A DNA stretch of 64,000 bases from Thiodiazotropha sp037384445. GTDB taxonomy: Bacteria; Pseudomonadota; Gammaproteobacteria; Chromatiales; Chromatiaceae. Location of the stretch: NCBI GenBank assembly GCA_037384445.1, contig JARRNY010000021.1, positions 18,829 to 82,828 on the forward strand. Direction: 5' to 3'. Each line of letters opens with the position of its first letter. The stretch's first letter is position 1. This document shows positions 62,127-64,000 of this stretch, in pieces. The notes beneath the pieces are model-generated. The model did no database searches, was not told where the DNA came from, and saw only the letters and a list, made by a program, of their open reading frames with translations. Position numbers and translations under genes: made by a program.

Positions 62127-64000
62127 TCATGAGATCCGTTTGACCACGTTCACGTCCGGCAGTTGCTCCACTTTGGAAAGTAAACGACTCAATTGATTCA
62201 TGTCGCAGACCTCCACCGTGAAACGCATGCTGGCGGTATCGGTCTTACGATCACTGTTGGTGTTGACGCCGATAACGTCGATATCCTCGTTGGTCAGAAT
62301 AGCGGAGATATCCCGCAGCAAACCTTTGCGATCGGCGGCCACCACCAGGAAATCGACCGCGTAGTCGGTCTGAGACTGCTGGTCGCTCCAGTGAACCTCG
62401 ACCAGCCGGGCCCGGTTCTCCTCTTTCAGCGCACGCATGTTGGCACAGTCCCGACGATGCACAGTGACTCCCCGCCCCTTGGTAACGAAGCCGACTATGG
62501 GATCATTCGGCACCGGTTTACAGCAACGGGCAATGTTGGTCATCAGATCATCGACCCCAGCCACCACCACTTCGCCCTTGATCGATGCGCTCTTCTGCGT
62601 CGTCGGTGCCTTTGGACGCACCACAGGGCGCAGGCGCCCACCGACTCCCGCCACCTGAATCGGCGAGAGGTCCCCGCGGCCGATCGCCGCGTAGACATCC
62701 TCCGCGTGCTGTAGGTTGTACTTTTTGGCAACCGCCTCCAGATCCGGCTTACCGGTCACCGACAGCCGCGTCATCTCCCGCTCGAGCATGGAGCGGCCCA
62801 ACTCCACGTGATGCTCGAAATCGAGCTGTTTGAACCACTGCCTGACCCGGTTGCGCGCCTTGTTGCTGTGCAGGTAACCCAGATGGGGATTAAGCCAGTC
62901 GCGACTCGGGGTGCCATTCTTGGCAGTGAGGATCTCTACCATCTCGCCACTGCGCAGGGGACGGTTCAGCTGCACGATATGGCCGTCAACCCGCGCCCCA
63001 CGGCAGGTGTGGCCGATATCAGTATGAATGGAGTAGGCGAAATCGAGGGGGGTCGCCCCCTTCGGCAGCTCGATCACCTTACCCTGGGGGGTCAACACAT
63101 AGATGCGGATCGCCTCCATCTCGGTATCGATAAATCCCGGCAGATCCCCACTCTCGTCGCTGAACTCGCGGCTCTCCAGCCAATGACGCATCCAGACGAT
63201 ACGACGCTCGAAATCGGCGTCGTGTTTGGTGTTCTCCTTGTAGCGCCAGTGGGCAGCCACACCCAACTCCGCATGATGGTGCATATCGCGGGTGCGGATC
63301 TGCACCTCCAGGGTCTTCTCCTCTGGACCGATCACTGCGGTGTGAATCGACTGATAGAGATTGGCTTTCGGGGTCGCGATATAGTCGTCGAACTCGCCCG
63401 GGATATGCCGCCATTGACCGTGTACCACACCGAGCGCGGCGTAGCACTGAGCAATATCGTCCACCAGTACGCGCACTGCGCGCAGATCAAAGATCTGTTC
63501 GATATCGACCGACTTACGCTGCATCTTGCGCCAGATGCTATAGATATGTTTTGGCCGGCCGCTGATCTCGGCCTGAATACCGACGGCACTGAATTTCTCA
63601 TGCAGCAGTTCGATCACCTGACGGATGAACTGCTCCCGATCCGCGCGCCGGCCATCGAGCTGGCTGGCGATGCGTTTATAGTCGTCAGGGTGAAGAAAAC
63701 GTAGAGAGAGGTCCTCCAGCTCCCACTTGACCTGCCAGACACCAAGCCGGTTGGCCAACGGCGCGTAGATGTCACGGGTCTCCTCCGCCAGGCGCTGGCG
63801 CAGTTCCGGTGCAAGCTGGCGGGCACCTCGCATCAGATGCAGCTGTTGCGCCACCACCACCAGCACGACACGCACATCCTCGGCAATGCCGAGTAGCAAC
63901 CGGCGCAGATTCTCTGCGTGCTCTTCCTCATCGCCAGGCTTGACCTCAGAGGAGAGGTCGGTCAGAACGCCGATACGGGTGAGGTCGTCGACCATGCGTG
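62127..64000 (-). CDS. relA: GTP pyrophosphokinase RelA, 5' end beyond window
   Basis: At least 622 residues are visible; about 120 more N-terminal residues are expected. The HD hydrolase site is degenerate (no HD pair), and the synthetase motif reads EFDDYIATPK, the acidic EXDD form of monofunctional RelA rather than the basic RXKD form of SpoT/Rel. TGS domain about 315-375 (CRGARVDGHIVQLN), the Cys pair region IARCCKPVP, and a C-terminal ACT domain follow. Makes (p)ppGpp on stalled ribosomes. Confidence 0.95.
   Translation of the reverse strand, partial: RMVDDLTRIGVLTDLSSEVKPGDEEEHAENLRRLLLGIAEDVRVVLVVVAQQLHLMRGARQLAPELRQRLAEETRDIYAPLANRLGVWQVKWELEDLSLRFLHPDDYKRIASQLDGRRADREQFIRQVIELLHEKFSAVGIQAEISGRPKHIYSIWRKMQRKSVDIEQIFDLRAVRVLVDDIAQCYAALGVVHGQWRHIPGEFDDYIATPKANLYQSIHTAVIGPEEKTLEVQIRTRDMHHHAELGVAAHWRYKENTKHDADFERRIVWMRHWLESREFSDESGDLPGFIDTEMEAIRIYVLTPQGKVIELPKGATPLDFAYSIHTDIGHTCRGARVDGHIVQLNRPLRSGEMVEILTAKNGTPSRDWLNPHLGYLHSNKARNRVRQWFKQLDFEHHVELGRSMLEREMTRLSVTGKPDLEAVAKKYNLQHAEDVYAAIGRGDLSPIQVAGVGGRLRPVVRPKAPTTQKSASIKGEVVVAGVDDLMTNIARCCKPVPNDPIVGFVTKGRGVTVHRRDCANMRALKEENRARLVEVHWSDQQSQTDYAVDFLVVAADRKGLLRDISAILTNEDIDVIGVNTNSDRKTDTASMRFTVEVCDMNQLSRLLSKVEQLPDVNVVKRIS

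Noticed and set aside
1..64000. tRNA or rRNA genes, CRISPR arrays, transposase genes, toxin-antitoxin pairs and prophage
   Set aside because: Read through for T-loop words, regular repeats with spacers, and DDE or serine recombinase motifs; none was seen. A dedicated tRNA or CRISPR search could still find a missed case.

Overview
The window is chromosomal DNA of a gammaproteobacterium, most likely a sulfur-oxidising member of the Chromatiales or a related symbiont-type lineage. The sulfur genes suggest this: a soeABC-type cytoplasmic sulfite dehydrogenase, an rhd-tusA-dsrE2 sulfur-relay operon, one canonical and one divergent sulfide:quinone oxidoreductase, and siroheme synthase (cysG). Housekeeping synteny is typically gammaproteobacterial: dapA-bamC divergent from gcvR-bcp, and relA / rlmN-pilF-rodZ-hisS-yfgM-bamB-der. 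No carbon-fixation, rRNA, tRNA, CRISPR, phage or transposase gene was seen, so the lineage is inferred from gene content alone.

Layout. 0-6 kb: a tripartite RND efflux operon read leftward. 6-12 kb: a secreted lipase-like hydrolase and soeABC (all minus strand); soeA is split by a one-base frameshift in a 6-nt homopolymer, and both spacers inside the operon carry MITE-like inverted-repeat elements. 12-20 kb: an AT-rich gap, a cold-shock gene with a strong terminator, an ABC-F ATPase (uup), a stand-alone trpB2, a response regulator with an unrecognised output region, a divergent FNR-like regulator, and two small genes. 20-30 kb: a GlcG/HbpS-like protein, ispG, sqr, an MBL hydrolase, bamC-dapA, gcvR-bcp and a PIN-PhoH ATPase. 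30-38.6 kb: a large hybrid kinase, a Cys-rich Crp/Fnr regulator followed by a DUF2892 membrane protein, a LysR-conserved hypothetical-AI-2E exporter operon, and a FadL porin. 38.6-42 kb: dsrE2-tusA-rhd divergent from cysG, then another rhodanese. 42-47.6 kb: one tightly packed leftward operon of an Atm1-type ABC exporter, a CCA-type nucleotidyltransferase, a NarX-like kinase, a NarL-like regulator and, last, the rhodanese. 47.8-51.5 kb: a small cassette (S24-like, HMA-like and SQR-like proteins) and two small secreted proteins. 51.5-64 kb: a PutP symporter, a spore-photoproduct-lyase-family radical SAM protein, and the der-bamB-yfgM-hisS-rodZ-pilF-rlmN block ending in a relA gene cut by the right edge.

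How the genes work together (inference). SQR oxidises sulfide at the membrane; Rhd, TusA and DsrE2 pass sulfane sulfur through the cytoplasm; CysG makes siroheme, the cofactor of dissimilatory or assimilatory sulfite reductases; SoeABC oxidises the resulting sulfite and feeds electrons to quinone. Several regulators nearby (FNR-like with an incomplete cluster-ligand set, a five-cysteine Crp/Fnr, NarXL-like) could tie this to redox or sulfur state. No clearly new multi-gene defence or mobile system is visible. The least explained items are the 47.8-49.8 kb cassette, the Cys-rich Crp/DUF2892 pair, the orphan response-regulator output region, and two families of short inverted-repeat elements.
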